Source: Treponema bryantii
Lineage (GTDB): Bacteria; Spirochaetota; Spirochaetia; Treponematales; Treponemataceae
DNA: 64,000 nt
Direction: 5' to 3'
Assembly: GCF_900113965.1 (NCBI RefSeq)
Contig: NZ_FORI01000001.1
Location: 1-64,000, forward strand
Part shown: piece after piece, positions 16,514 to 23,716 of the stretch
Layout of the letters: the number at the start of each line of letters is the position of its first letter
How positions within the stretch are numbered: position 1 is the stretch's first letter
Position numbers and translations under genes: made by a program
The notes under the pieces: generated by a model
Told to the model about the DNA's origin: nothing
The model's input: only the letters and a program-made list of their open reading frames with translations
The model's database searches: none

Positions 16514-17101
16514 ATGAAAAGAATTCTTTCTATCTTATTGATTTTATTCACAGTCTCTGCAGGCTTCGTATTTGCCGATTCAGCAAATTCAGATCCTTTT
16601 GACTCGCTTGTAGAAAAACTTCTCAAAGATTTTGATGATGATGGCGCAACAGTAGCCGTAAAGGTTTTCACTTCAGATCTGGGAAACAACGAACGCAAAA
16701 AGATTTCTAAATCTGTTCAGTTTTCACTCTACTGCTCAGACATCTTGGAAGTAGTAGCAAAGTCAGATGATGCAGATTATATCTGTACAGGTAAAATTGA
16801 AGCCGACGGTCCAAACTATATCATCAGTGCAAAACTTATCGACAATTATGATGATACTGTAGTTGGAAAAGCAAAGCAGAAGGTGCCAAAGGACTATTAC
16901 GCTGAAAAACCAACCGACGTTAAAGTTGAAACAGTAGTAATAGAAGACAACGTAGATGCAGACGACATCCTTGGTGCAATTGTTGTAGGAAGTATTATCG
17001 GCGGAGTTTTCCATGCTGTAACTACACCTCCACGCCCAGTTTATGTAAAACCTTCAAGACCAAACAGACCAAATCGTCCATCACGCCCTAACAGACCGTA
17101 G
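16514..17101 (+). CDS. Exported protein with Arg-Pro-Asn-rich tail
   Basis: 195 residues with a signal peptide (cleavage likely after VFADS). The mature N-terminal part (AVKVFTSDLGNNERKKISKSVQFSLYC, DADYICTGKIEADGPNYIISAKLID) resembles the small alpha/beta domain of outer-membrane LpoB/CsgG-type lipoproteins that form multimers, but this is weak. A glycine-rich hydrophobic stretch (ILGAIVVGSIIGGVF) follows, then a tail of RPNRP repeats, positively charged and possibly cell-wall or nucleic-acid binding. TATAAT at 16465-16470 and AGGAG before the ATG give a normal expression unit. No function is recognised. Confidence 0.7.
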   Translation: MKRILSILLILFTVSAGFVFADSANSDPFDSLVEKLLKDFDDDGATVAVKVFTSDLGNNERKKISKSVQFSLYCSDILEVVAKSDDADYICTGKIEADGPNYIISAKLIDNYDDTVVGKAKQKVPKDYYAEKPTDVKVETVVIEDNVDADDILGAIVVGSIIGGVFHAVTTPPRPVYVKPSRPNRPNRPSRPNRP

Positions 17102-17112
17102 GTTTTTAATAT

Positions 17113-17266
17113 AAGAGTAGGAGGGGGAAGTCTCCCCCTCGTTCCCAAGTCCTCGAGGACGGTAGTTTCGACCCCTTCGACAGGCTCAGGGACCGCAACC
17201 ACCGTCCTCTGCGGTCTTGTCCACTACCCCTTCTGCGGGGGACACCCCCCGCAACGCCCCCGTTTT
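17113..17266. repeat. Composite repeat: family D with a nested family A palindrome
   Basis: The outer part holds AGGGGGAAGTCTCCCCCT near 17116-17133 and an inverted copy of the family D segment at 17236-17266 (CCCCGCAACGCCCC). In between, ACGGTAGTTTCGAC...GCAACCACCGT at 17159-17205 is a family A palindrome. It lies between the exported protein and the UPF0210 gene, 244 bp that hold no gene. Confidence 0.8.
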
Positions 17267-17345
17267 ACAACTCTTTTTCCTACCTTGCCCCCATTAACAG
17301 TTTTCATTAAAATACTTAACAATCACCTTAAATCAGGAGCTTATT

Positions 17346-18707
17346 ATGATTTTTTCACCAGTAGAAATTCAGGAAACTGTAAATATGTTTATGCGACAGA
17401 AGCTGGACATCCGTTGTATCACAATGGGTATTTCCCTTCTGGATTGTGCCGACTCAGACAGCAAACGTGCCTGCGATAAAATCTACGATAAGGTGATGAA
17501 AAAAGCCGGGAACCTTGTAAAAACTGGTCAGGATATTGAAAAGGAATTCGGAGTACCAATCATTAATAAACGTATTTCCGTAACTCCAATTGCCCTGGTT
17601 GCCGGCGCAAGCGAAGCAAAAAATTACGTTCCATATATTAAAACCCTCGACCGCTGTGCCCACGAGCTGGGCGTAAACTTTATCGGTGGTTTCTCAGCTC
17701 TGGTTCAGAAAGGTATTACTCCTGCAGACCGCATCCTCATCGACTCAATTCCAGAAGCCCTTGCAACAACTGATTTTGTTTGTTCTTCTGTAAACGTAGG
17801 TTCAACAAAATCTGGTATCAACATGGATGCCGTTAAGCTCATGGGTGAGACAATTGTAAAGACTGCCGAGGTTTCTAAAAACTGCGAAGTAAACGGCTGT
17901 GCAAAGCTCGTTGTATTCTGTAATGCTCCAGAAGATAACCCATTTATGGCTGGTGCCTTCCATGGTCCTGGAGAAGCTGACTGTGTAATCAACGTTGGTG
18001 TATCTGGTCCTGGAGTTATCCTGGCAGCCGCAAAAGAATATAAAGGTCAGCCAATCAACGTACTCGCTGATGGTATTAAAAAGATGGCATTTAAAATTAC
18101 CCGTATGGGTCAGCTTGTTGGAAGCGAAGCCGCAAAACGCCTTGGTGTTCAGTTTGGTATTCTTGACCTTTCACTCGCTCCTACTCCTGCTGTTGGTGAT
18201 TCTGTTGCCCGCATCCTCGAAGAAATCGGTCTTGATGGTTGTGGTGCTCCGGGAACTACCGCTGCCCTCGCAATGCTTACAGATATGGTAAAGAAGGGCG
18301 GTGTTATGGCTTCTACAAACGTTGGTGGTCTTTCGGGTGCCTTCATTCCAGTTTCAGAAGACGAAGGTATGATTGAAGCTGCAAAGAACGGTTCTATCTG
18401 CCTTGAAAAGCTTGAAGCAATGACTACTGTTTGTTCTGTAGGTCTTGATATGATTGCAATTCCTGGTGATACCCCTGCTACTACAATCTCTGGTATTCTT
18501 GCAGATGAGTTTGCAATCGGTATGGTAAACAATAAAACAACTGCCTGCCGCCTTATCCCTGCTCCTGGCAAAAAAGCCGGCGAATGGGTAGAGTTCGGTG
18601 GACTCCTTGGTGGCTGTCCTGTTATGCCAGTAAGCAAGTTCGGCTGTGCAGATTTCATCAACCGTGGCGGCCGTATTCCAGCCCCTATCCACAGCTTCCG
18701 TAATTAG
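17346..18707 (+). CDS. PFL family protein (UPF0210/DUF711)
   Basis: 453 residues, the full length of the UPF0210/DUF711 family. The start at ATG 17346 follows AGGAG. Features include an N-terminal MGISLLDC, repeated glycine-rich segments ([54 protein letters not shown]) and [12 protein letters not shown] at the end. The fold is related to pyruvate formate-lyase barrels but no glycyl-radical motif is present and no reaction is established. In Firmicutes it is usually paired with an ACT-domain protein; none is seen here. The stop abuts a family B repeat. Confidence 0.9.
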   Translation: MIFSPVEIQETVNMFMRQKLDIRCITMGISLLDCADSDSKRACDKIYDKVMKKAGNLVKTGQDIEKEFGVPIINKRISVTPIALVAGASEAKNYVPYIKTLDRCAHELGVNFIGGFSALVQKGITPADRILIDSIPEALATTDFVCSSVNVGSTKSGINMDAVKLMGETIVKTAEVSKNCEVNGCAKLVVFCNAPEDNPFMAGAFHGPGEADCVINVGVSGPGVILAAAKEYKGQPINVLADGIKKMAFKITRMGQLVGSEAAKRLGVQFGILDLSLAPTPAVGDSVARILEEIGLDGCGAPGTTAALAMLTDMVKKGGVMASTNVGGLSGAFIPVSEDEGMIEAAKNGSICLEKLEAMTTVCSVGLDMIAIPGDTPATTISGILADEFAIGMVNNKTTACRLIPAPGKKAGEWVEFGGLLGGCPVMPVSKFGCADFINRGGRIPAPIHSFRN

Positions 18708-18773
18708 TGGATTGCTTCGCCTACGGCTCGCAATGACGTCATTGCGAGGAGCCGCAGGCGACGTGGCAATCCA
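18708..18773. repeat. Family B palindromic repeat, copy 2
   Basis: TGGATTGCTTCGCC...GGCTCGCAATGACGTCATTGCGAGGAGCC...GGCAATCCA, mirrored on the central ATGACGTCAT. It begins immediately after the UPF0210 TAG and could act as its terminator stem, though no U-run follows. Confidence 0.9.
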
Positions 18774-18795
18774 TATTATAAAATAGGAGATATTT

Positions 18796-18927
18796 ATGAA
18801 GAAAATTATTGTTTTAATTCTTTTCTCCCTGATTCTCTTCGCAGCCTGCACTTCAGTTTCCACAACTCACCCAGATGGTTCAAAGACAATTCTCTATCCC
18901 GACGGAACTTTGGAGCACGTTAATTGA
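18796..18927 (+). CDS. Small lipoprotein (43 residues)
   Basis: A short gene with AGGAG 9 nt before ATG 18796. The product starts MKKIIVLILFSLILFAACTS, a textbook lipoprotein signal with lipobox LFAAC, leaving a mature peptide of about 26 residues that contains the near-duplicate HPDGSKTILYPDGTLEH. Such tiny lipoproteins are common in spirochetes and have no assigned role. Its TGA overlaps the TTG start of the following acetyltransferase by 4 bp, so the pair is translationally coupled. Confidence 0.72.
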   Translation: MKKIIVLILFSLILFAACTSVSTTHPDGSKTILYPDGTLEHVN

Positions 18928-19859
18928 ATCTAATCCCTGTTGAAACGCCGGAAGACTTTCTTCTGGCGCAGCAGTTTATAATTCCCCACGAAGAAACCTG
19001 TGTTTCACTGGCCTCTCTCGTGCGACGAAAATCTGACAAGCTCGTATTTATTATCGACTCTGATGAAACTATGGTTTCGACCCTTCGACTGGGCTCAGGG
19101 ACCGTACGGCCTTCAGCCTACTCAACCACCGCCGCTGATGATATATTAGGCCTCCTTAATCTCGACTCAACCATCTATCACTGCCTTCCCGACATCAACA
19201 AAATTGACCGGGAGGCACTTATAGAAAATCTTCCATATCTTATGAAAAAGCCTGTGCGCTGCATCAGTGGAGAAACAAGCGGCACAGAGTTCTTAATTGG
19301 AGTCTTTGAGCAGGGTAATTTCGATAAACTCAATCACCCCGCTCAAGTCTATCCGTACAAGATGATGCGGTGGTCATCACCAGAGGTGGTTTCGACCCCT
19401 TCGACAGGCTCAGGGACCGCAACCACCGGAAATGGCGAAGAAATCTTCCGCTGCACCGAGCACGACCTGGAGCTCCTGCACCCACTTCAGAAAGATTATA
19501 TGAAAGACGAAGTTGCTGTTCCTGGCCGCCAGCTTACCGATGCCGAAGTAGACATCACACTGAGGCAGATTCTTAAAAATCAGCTTTGCTTTTCACTCTT
19601 GTGCGATGGAGAACCAGTAGCAAAAGCCAACACGAACGCAATTGGAATTAACTGTGTTCAAATTGGTGGCGTTTACACTCACCCGCTCTACCGCAGAAAC
19701 GGCTATGCAGGGGCACTTGTTCAAGCGCTCTGTAACCGCGCAACTCAGGGTGGCCGAAAGCCTGTACTTTTTGTTAAAGAAAAAAATACGCCCGCATTCA
19801 ATCTCTACCGAAAGCTCGGCTTTGAAGAATGCGGGCGATACACTATCGCGTATTATTAA
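18924..19859 (+). CDS. GNAT-family N-acetyltransferase with two repeat-derived inserts
   Basis: 311 residues. The C-terminal GNAT core is clear: INCVQIGGVYTHPLYRRNGYAGALVQALC at about 240-268 (V-x-T-x-P-x-x-R-x-x-G-Y-A acetyl-CoA loop) and NLYRKLGFEE near the end. Two stretches are translated family A palindromes: VSTLRLGSGTVRPSAYSTT at about residues 51-69 and VVSTPSTGSGTATTG at about 155-169. Removing them gives about 275 residues, close to usual relatives. Both lie before the catalytic core in probable loops. Start is TTG 18924 with GGAG upstream; substrate unknown. Confidence 0.82.
   Translation: MNLIPVETPEDFLLAQQFIIPHEETCVSLASLVRRKSDKLVFIIDSDETMVSTLRLGSGTVRPSAYSTTAADDILGLLNLDSTIYHCLPDINKIDREALIENLPYLMKKPVRCISGETSGTEFLIGVFEQGNFDKLNHPAQVYPYKMMRWSSPEVVSTPSTGSGTATTGNGEEIFRCTEHDLELLHPLQKDYMKDEVAVPGRQLTDAEVDITLRQILKNQLCFSLLCDGEPVAKANTNAIGINCVQIGGVYTHPLYRRNGYAGALVQALCNRATQGGRKPVLFVKEKNTPAFNLYRKLGFEECGRYTIAYY
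19071..19130. repeat. Family A palindrome inside GNAT gene, insert 1
   Basis: ATGGTTTCGAC ... CTCAACCACC with an inner CGACTGGGCTCAGGG segment. It spans 60 bp, exactly 20 codons, read without a stop. Confidence 0.85.
19385..19427. repeat. Family A palindrome inside GNAT gene, insert 2
   Basis: GGTGGTTTCGAC ... GCAACCACC, 43 bp, nearly identical to the nested copy at 17159-17205. The frame stays open through it. Confidence 0.88.
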
Positions 19860-19936
19860 TGGATTGCTTCGCACTTCGTGCTCGCAATGACAAAACTTTT
19901 ACGTCATTGCGAGGAGCGCAGCGACGTGGCAATCTA
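19859..19936. repeat. Family B palindromic repeat, copy 3
   Basis: Half-modules ATGGATTGCTTCGC...GCTCGCAATGAC and GTCATTGCGAGGAGC...GGCAATCTAT are separated by an 11-bp centre (AAAACTTTTAC) instead of fusing at GACGTC. It lies between the convergent GNAT and ABC permease genes and probably serves as their shared terminator region. Confidence 0.88.
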
Positions 19937-19937
19937 T

Positions 19938-20774
19938 TTACTCAAGATTCAGCTTGTACATCAAAACAAGTCTTGTAATCACTGAAAGTATTACGCACCA
20001 TACAAAATTGTAAAGTGAAATACTCCATAAAAGGCCCGCCTTAAAATCAGTCATTCCCTCATAGCCTTTGAAAACTAATTCTGCAATATTCTGGAAAAGC
20101 AGGAAAACTACAACAAATATAAGAATTGACATCAGTGTTCTATGCTTTCCAATAAGCTGAATAACTGTTTCTGTCATATAGATGAAGATACAAATCAGCA
20201 TAAAGAAGATCAGACAGTTTATAAAGCTGCAGCAGAAAATATAACCGAAACCATATCCATACTGGAGCTTAAACTCAGCAGATGATTGCAAAAACTTTGA
20301 AAAGGCTTGTGGAAGCTGATTCCAGCCACGGATAAAAATCAAAGCCACTGCAAGAAGCATAATAACTGCATAAGATAAAGCCCATACAATATCTGCAAGG
20401 TAGCGGCCCCAGAGGTGCTCTCCAACAGTAACCGGCAAAGTAAGGTTCAGATAGCCTTCATCGCCAAGAATACTTTTCTTATAACGACGTTCAATAATGC
20501 TGAAGATGATTACAATCATTACAACAAAAAGAATTGTTGTAAGAATTACAATTGCAGTCTTGAAAATTCCAAGTGCGCCGTTTCCATCAAAATCAAAATC
20601 AGAACTCATTACAAAGATTCCGATAAAGAGCGAAAGCACAAGAAGCAGAGCATAAACCGGAAGAATAATTCTTCCTGCTGAAATCATCTCGTACTTAAAA
20701 ATCTTTCCAACAGCCGGGAATGGATTTCTGAATTTCTTATTTTTCTTTTCCATTGTATTTTCCATAGTTAACAC
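19938..20774 (-). CDS. ABC transporter permease-like membrane protein
   Basis: 278 residues with six hydrophobic segments and a charged N-terminus. It resembles ABC-2 type permeases encoded with YtrB-like ATPases (first loop GDEGYLNLTLPVTVGEHLWGRY, the region that usually contacts the ATPase). GTG 20774 lies inside the ATPase stop region with GAGGAG 5 nt upstream; ATG 20765 is an alternative. Third gene of a GntR-ATPase-permease unit. The exported substrate is not evident; YtrA-type units often respond to cell-envelope stress. Confidence 0.75.
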   Translation of the reverse strand: MLTMENTMEKKNKKFRNPFPAVGKIFKYEMISAGRIILPVYALLLVLSLFIGIFVMSSDFDFDGNGALGIFKTAIVILTTILFVVMIVIIFSIIERRYKKSILGDEGYLNLTLPVTVGEHLWGRYLADIVWALSYAVIMLLAVALIFIRGWNQLPQAFSKFLQSSAEFKLQYGYGFGYIFCCSFINCLIFFMLICIFIYMTETVIQLIGKHRTLMSILIFVVVFLLFQNIAELVFKGYEGMTDFKAGLLWSISLYNFVWCVILSVITRLVLMYKLNLE

Positions 20775-21466
20775 TTGAACTCCTCTCTGAAAAGTGCATC
20801 AATAGACATTCCTGTTTCTTCACGAATATCATCCACATCACCCTGACGAACTACATTTCCCTGCTTAAGGAAGATTATGTGATTCAGAACAGACTCAACA
20901 TCATTAATCAAATGAGTTGAAATAATTACTGTTGCATCTTCCTTGTAGTTATTGATGATTGTATTCAGGATGTAGTCACGAGCTGCAGGGTCTACACCAC
21001 CAATTGGTTCATCAAGAATGTAAAGATTTACATCGCGGCTCATTGTAAGAATGAGCTGAACCTTTTCTTTTGTACCTTTTGACATTGTCTTAAGGCGTTC
21101 ACCAGGTTCAATGTTTAAACGTTTAAGCATATCAAGTGCTTTGTCTTTATTAAAATTAGGATAGAAATCCATCATCATTTTGATAAGCTGATCAACGTTC
21201 ATCCAGTCGTTGAGGTAAACCTTATCTGGCTGATAAGCAACAAGCTCTTTAGATTCTACGCCAGGCTTGTAACCACAGCAGACAATTTCTCCGCTTGAAG
21301 GCTTAAGCAGTCCGGCAGCAAGTTTAAGCAGTGTTGTTTTACCACTGCCGTTTGGTCCAAGAAGACCTACGATTGAACCTGCAGGAATCTGAAGGTCAAT
21401 ATTTTTAAGGGCAGTTTTTTTGCCGTATTGTTTATTAAGATTTTTGCATTCCAAAACTGTATTCAT
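20768..21466 (-). CDS. ABC transporter ATP-binding protein
   Basis: 232 residues. Walker A GPNGSGKTT, Q-loop in LVAYQPDKVYL, signature MSKGTKEKVQ (the K-G-T variant found in YtrB/EcsA-like exporters rather than SGGQ), Walker B LYILDEP and switch His in ISTHL. ATG 21466 has GGAG at 6 nt and is preferred over GTG 21469. It pairs with the downstream permease, overlapping by 7 bp, and follows the GntR gene after 9 bp. Confidence 0.9.
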   Translation of the reverse strand: MNTVLECKNLNKQYGKKTALKNIDLQIPAGSIVGLLGPNGSGKTTLLKLAAGLLKPSSGEIVCCGYKPGVESKELVAYQPDKVYLNDWMNVDQLIKMMMDFYPNFNKDKALDMLKRLNIEPGERLKTMSKGTKEKVQLILTMSRDVNLYILDEPIGGVDPAARDYILNTIINNYKEDATVIISTHLINDVESVLNHIIFLKQGNVVRQGDVDDIREETGMSIDALFREEFKC

Positions 21467-21475
21467 CACAATCTC

Positions 21476-21829
21476 CTATTCTTCTTCAAGTATTTTGATA
21501 ACTTCTGATTTATCAAAACCAAGAGCCTTCATACGCTCAAGAAAAGCCTGTATTTCGGTTTCTGCAACTTCCTTTTTCATGTTTTTGATCATTTCCTTAT
21601 CATCTGTGATAAAACGTCCCGAAGTTCTTTCGGTACGAACCAATCCCATTCTCTCCAGTTCGGAAAGTGCTTTCTGCATTGTATTTGGATTTACCTGAGC
21701 CTTGACTGCTAAGTCTCTAACTGAATCAAGCCGGCTTCCTTCCGGGAGCTCTCCGGAAATAATCTGCGCCTTGAAATAGTCCATCAGCTGAAGATAAATC
21801 GGTTTATCATTTGTGAACTGATATTCCAT
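21476..21829 (-). CDS. GntR-family repressor, YtrA subfamily
   Basis: 117 residues: a winged helix (DKPIYLQLMDYFKAQIISGELPEGSRLDSVRDLAVKAQVNPNTMQKALSELE region, residues 8-60, with the RTERTSGRF wing) and a short helical tail of about 40 residues, the YtrA layout without a large effector domain. ATG 21829 has GGAG at 6 nt. It leads the operon and most likely represses it from the palindrome at 21892-21913. Confidence 0.9.
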   Translation of the reverse strand: MEYQFTNDKPIYLQLMDYFKAQIISGELPEGSRLDSVRDLAVKAQVNPNTMQKALSELERMGLVRTERTSGRFITDDKEMIKNMKKEVAETEIQAFLERMKALGFDKSEVIKILEEE

Positions 21830-21891
21830 TACAACTCCTGTTTTGGTCTTAAAGACCCGAATATGATACACGCGGTGCTGCGCTTGCATCG

Positions 21892-21913
21892 CTGTATTAA
21901 GCACATAATACAG
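21892..21913 (-). promoter_or_regulatory. Probable GntR/YtrA operator
   Basis: CTGTATTA-N6-TAATACAG is a perfect 8-bp inverted repeat, 63 bp upstream of the GntR start and overlapping where a promoter is expected. A second small palindrome, GGTCTTAAAGACC at 21845-21857, lies in the leader and could fold in the mRNA. Confidence 0.72.
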
Positions 21914-22005
21914 TAATACAAAATTGCTGTCAAGAAAAATTTTTGAATTTTTTTTAGATTTACGTTATTATAATTAAGAATAATAAAATACAGGAAATTA
22001 AAAAC

Positions 22006-22782
22006 ATGAGAAAAATTGTTTATTCAAAACCGGCAAAAAACTTAATCCGTTTTTTTTGTCTGAACGGAATTATAGTTGAACTTCTTTTCATCCTTCGGCT
22101 TTTCCTTCGTACCGACTTAACTCTTAACGTTCATGAAATTACTAACCTTAAAACTTTCTTAGAAGCTGATTTGACTATCGCTATTATTGATATTGTAAGT
22201 CTTATAGCTTTTATTGTTTTGATTTTTCTTCCAGAACAGATAGTCTTTTTTTCAATGATTGCATTTTTATATTCATTTAAAATTATTGTTGTTGATACAC
22301 TTGCTGTAAATCCTATTGGTCAGCCTTTATATCTTCTTGGAGTTTCATGCCTTATTTATTCCGGCTGGTTTAAGAGACATCGTGTTATCAAAATTGTTTC
22401 TTCAATAGTTATTAATCTTGCTCTTATTGGCTCAAGTGCAAGATACGGCGCTTTAACTTGTGTTAATTCCTATATTGCTTCTTTTGGTTATTCTCTGGTT
22501 CTTCTTGTTACACTTTTCTTTACTACAAATTTCATGCGTCTTGTTCACATAAAGAAAACTGCACGCATCTGGGATTTGTCTCAGTATCCGGATTTAACTC
22601 AGCGCGACAAAGAATGGCTTAAGGATATTCTTGATGAAAAAAGATATGAGGAAATTGCAAACGATTCTGGAATAACTGTTGGAACTCTTAAGAATCGTAT
22701 GCATCAGATTTTCAATATTGTTGGAATTGATGACCGAATCAGTCTGCTGGCAACCTACAGCGGCTACGAGGTGAAGTTTTAG
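22006..22782 (+). CDS. Membrane protein with C-terminal LuxR-type helix-turn-helix
   Basis: 258 residues. Residues 15-190 hold about six transmembrane helices; the last 65 residues (DLTQRDKEWLKDILDEKRYEEIA then SGITVGTLKNRMHQIFNIVGI) look like a LuxR/FixJ-type HTH, with LTxRDKE in place of LTxRE and the recognition helix GTLKNRMHQIF. This suggests a one-component regulator that binds DNA while membrane-anchored, sensing a signal in the membrane. Promoter and target are unknown. It is transcribed away from the GntR operon and ends at a family A repeat. Confidence 0.68.
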   Translation: MRKIVYSKPAKNLIRFFCLNGIIVELLFILRLFLRTDLTLNVHEITNLKTFLEADLTIAIIDIVSLIAFIVLIFLPEQIVFFSMIAFLYSFKIIVVDTLAVNPIGQPLYLLGVSCLIYSGWFKRHRVIKIVSSIVINLALIGSSARYGALTCVNSYIASFGYSLVLLVTLFFTTNFMRLVHIKKTARIWDLSQYPDLTQRDKEWLKDILDEKRYEEIANDSGITVGTLKNRMHQIFNIVGIDDRISLLATYSGYEVKF

Positions 22783-22806
22783 GTGGTTTCGACAAGCTCA
22801 ACCACC
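22782..22806. repeat. Family A palindrome between convergent genes
   Basis: GGTGGTTTCGAC-AAG-CTCAACCACC starts in the TAG of the LuxR-like gene; read on the minus strand, GGTGGTTGA within it supplies the last Gly-Gly and the TGA stop of the FMN enzyme. The same 25 bp thus ends two genes. Confidence 0.9.
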
Positions 22807-23703
22807 GAGGAGTTCTCGAACAGTTTCATCAAAATGATCATCATAAGTGGCACGGATTAATGGCCGTGCCATTATTATTTGGTCGGCACCATAATAAAGT
22901 GCTGTCTGTATATCTTCGCGGGTACGGATTCCGCCGTCTACCCAGATTTCCTGACAATATTTTTTTAACTCCGCCGCGTGTTCGGCAAGAAAGTTTGCGG
23001 TGCTGCCTATGCGGGTTTCGACGCGGCCGCCGTGGTTTGAAATGTACACTACGTCTGGGCGTACCTCGCGAACCAGAGCTATATCATCATCTGTAAAAAC
23101 ACCCTTAATTACAAAAGGAAGTTTTGTATGCTCACGGAACTCTTCCAGCTGGGCGGCAGTCTTACGCTCAAGGTTTACAAGATTTCTCATTGTAACAATG
23201 TTGTAAGAATCTATATCAATTCCAATATGACTTGCATATGGACGTACCCACTCAATGCGTTCAAAGAGACGTTCCTGGGGATAAGGTTTGAGAAAGAAGG
23301 CGGCCTTTACGGTGGTTGAGTCTGTCGAAACCACCGTATTTTCTGCCAGCTCTTTAATTGCGGCCGTTCCTAGCTTCAGTTTTTCATCCGGGCAGCCGTC
23401 GCCTACGCAAAGCCCAAACCCTGCCTTTGCTGCATTTTTGAGATATGGTAAATAAAAATCTGATTCATTTGCATAGCCGATATTTTCTACCGCGCCGGTA
23501 ACAGGACCACAGCGCAGCAGTTCAGGCTTTACTTCAATTTTTGAGATTTCTTCTTTTTTTGTATTATAAAGTTCTTTCCAGCCTTCACAGTTCAGCTGAA
23601 AGTTTTTTCCATCAAAAACACCACCGAGTCCCGGAAGCATTCCAGGACATCCATAGCCGTCGCAAATTGCACAGCGATGGCATTTCAAATCACCAGTTCC
23701 CAC
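22798..23703 (-). CDS. FMN-dependent alpha-hydroxy-acid oxidase/dehydrogenase-like protein
   Basis: 301 residues from GTG 23703, which has AAGGGG at 6 nt; a TTG at 23727 overlapping the pfk stop is the alternative. An N-terminal cysteine cluster CHRCAICDGYGCPG (Cys8, 11, 14, 19) precedes a TIM barrel with PFVIKGVFTDDD, VYISNHGGR (active-site His with Gly-Gly-Arg) and IWVDGGIRTREDI plus ALYYGADQIIMARP (FMN phosphate site), as in glycolate/lactate oxidases. The cysteines suggest a metal or Fe-S centre not found in classic members. A family A palindrome encodes VVSTDSTTV in the middle. Substrate unknown. Confidence 0.75.
   Translation of the reverse strand: MGTGDLKCHRCAICDGYGCPGMLPGLGGVFDGKNFQLNCEGWKELYNTKKEEISKIEVKPELLRCGPVTGAVENIGYANESDFYLPYLKNAAKAGFGLCVGDGCPDEKLKLGTAAIKELAENTVVSTDSTTVKAAFFLKPYPQERLFERIEWVRPYASHIGIDIDSYNIVTMRNLVNLERKTAAQLEEFREHTKLPFVIKGVFTDDDIALVREVRPDVVYISNHGGRVETRIGSTANFLAEHAAELKKYCQEIWVDGGIRTREDIQTALYYGADQIIMARPLIRATYDDHFDETVRELLGG
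23309..23337. repeat. Family A palindrome inside the FMN enzyme gene
   Basis: ACGGTGGTT...AACCACCGT, a 29-bp palindrome around GAGTCTGTCGA, read in frame on the minus strand. Confidence 0.85.
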
Positions 23704-23716
23704 CTTGTTCCCCTTA

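Noticed and set aside
18149-18863. Long minus-strand frames opposite the UPF0210 gene
   Set aside because: They mirror the codon bias of the real gene, and one of them runs through a family B repeat.
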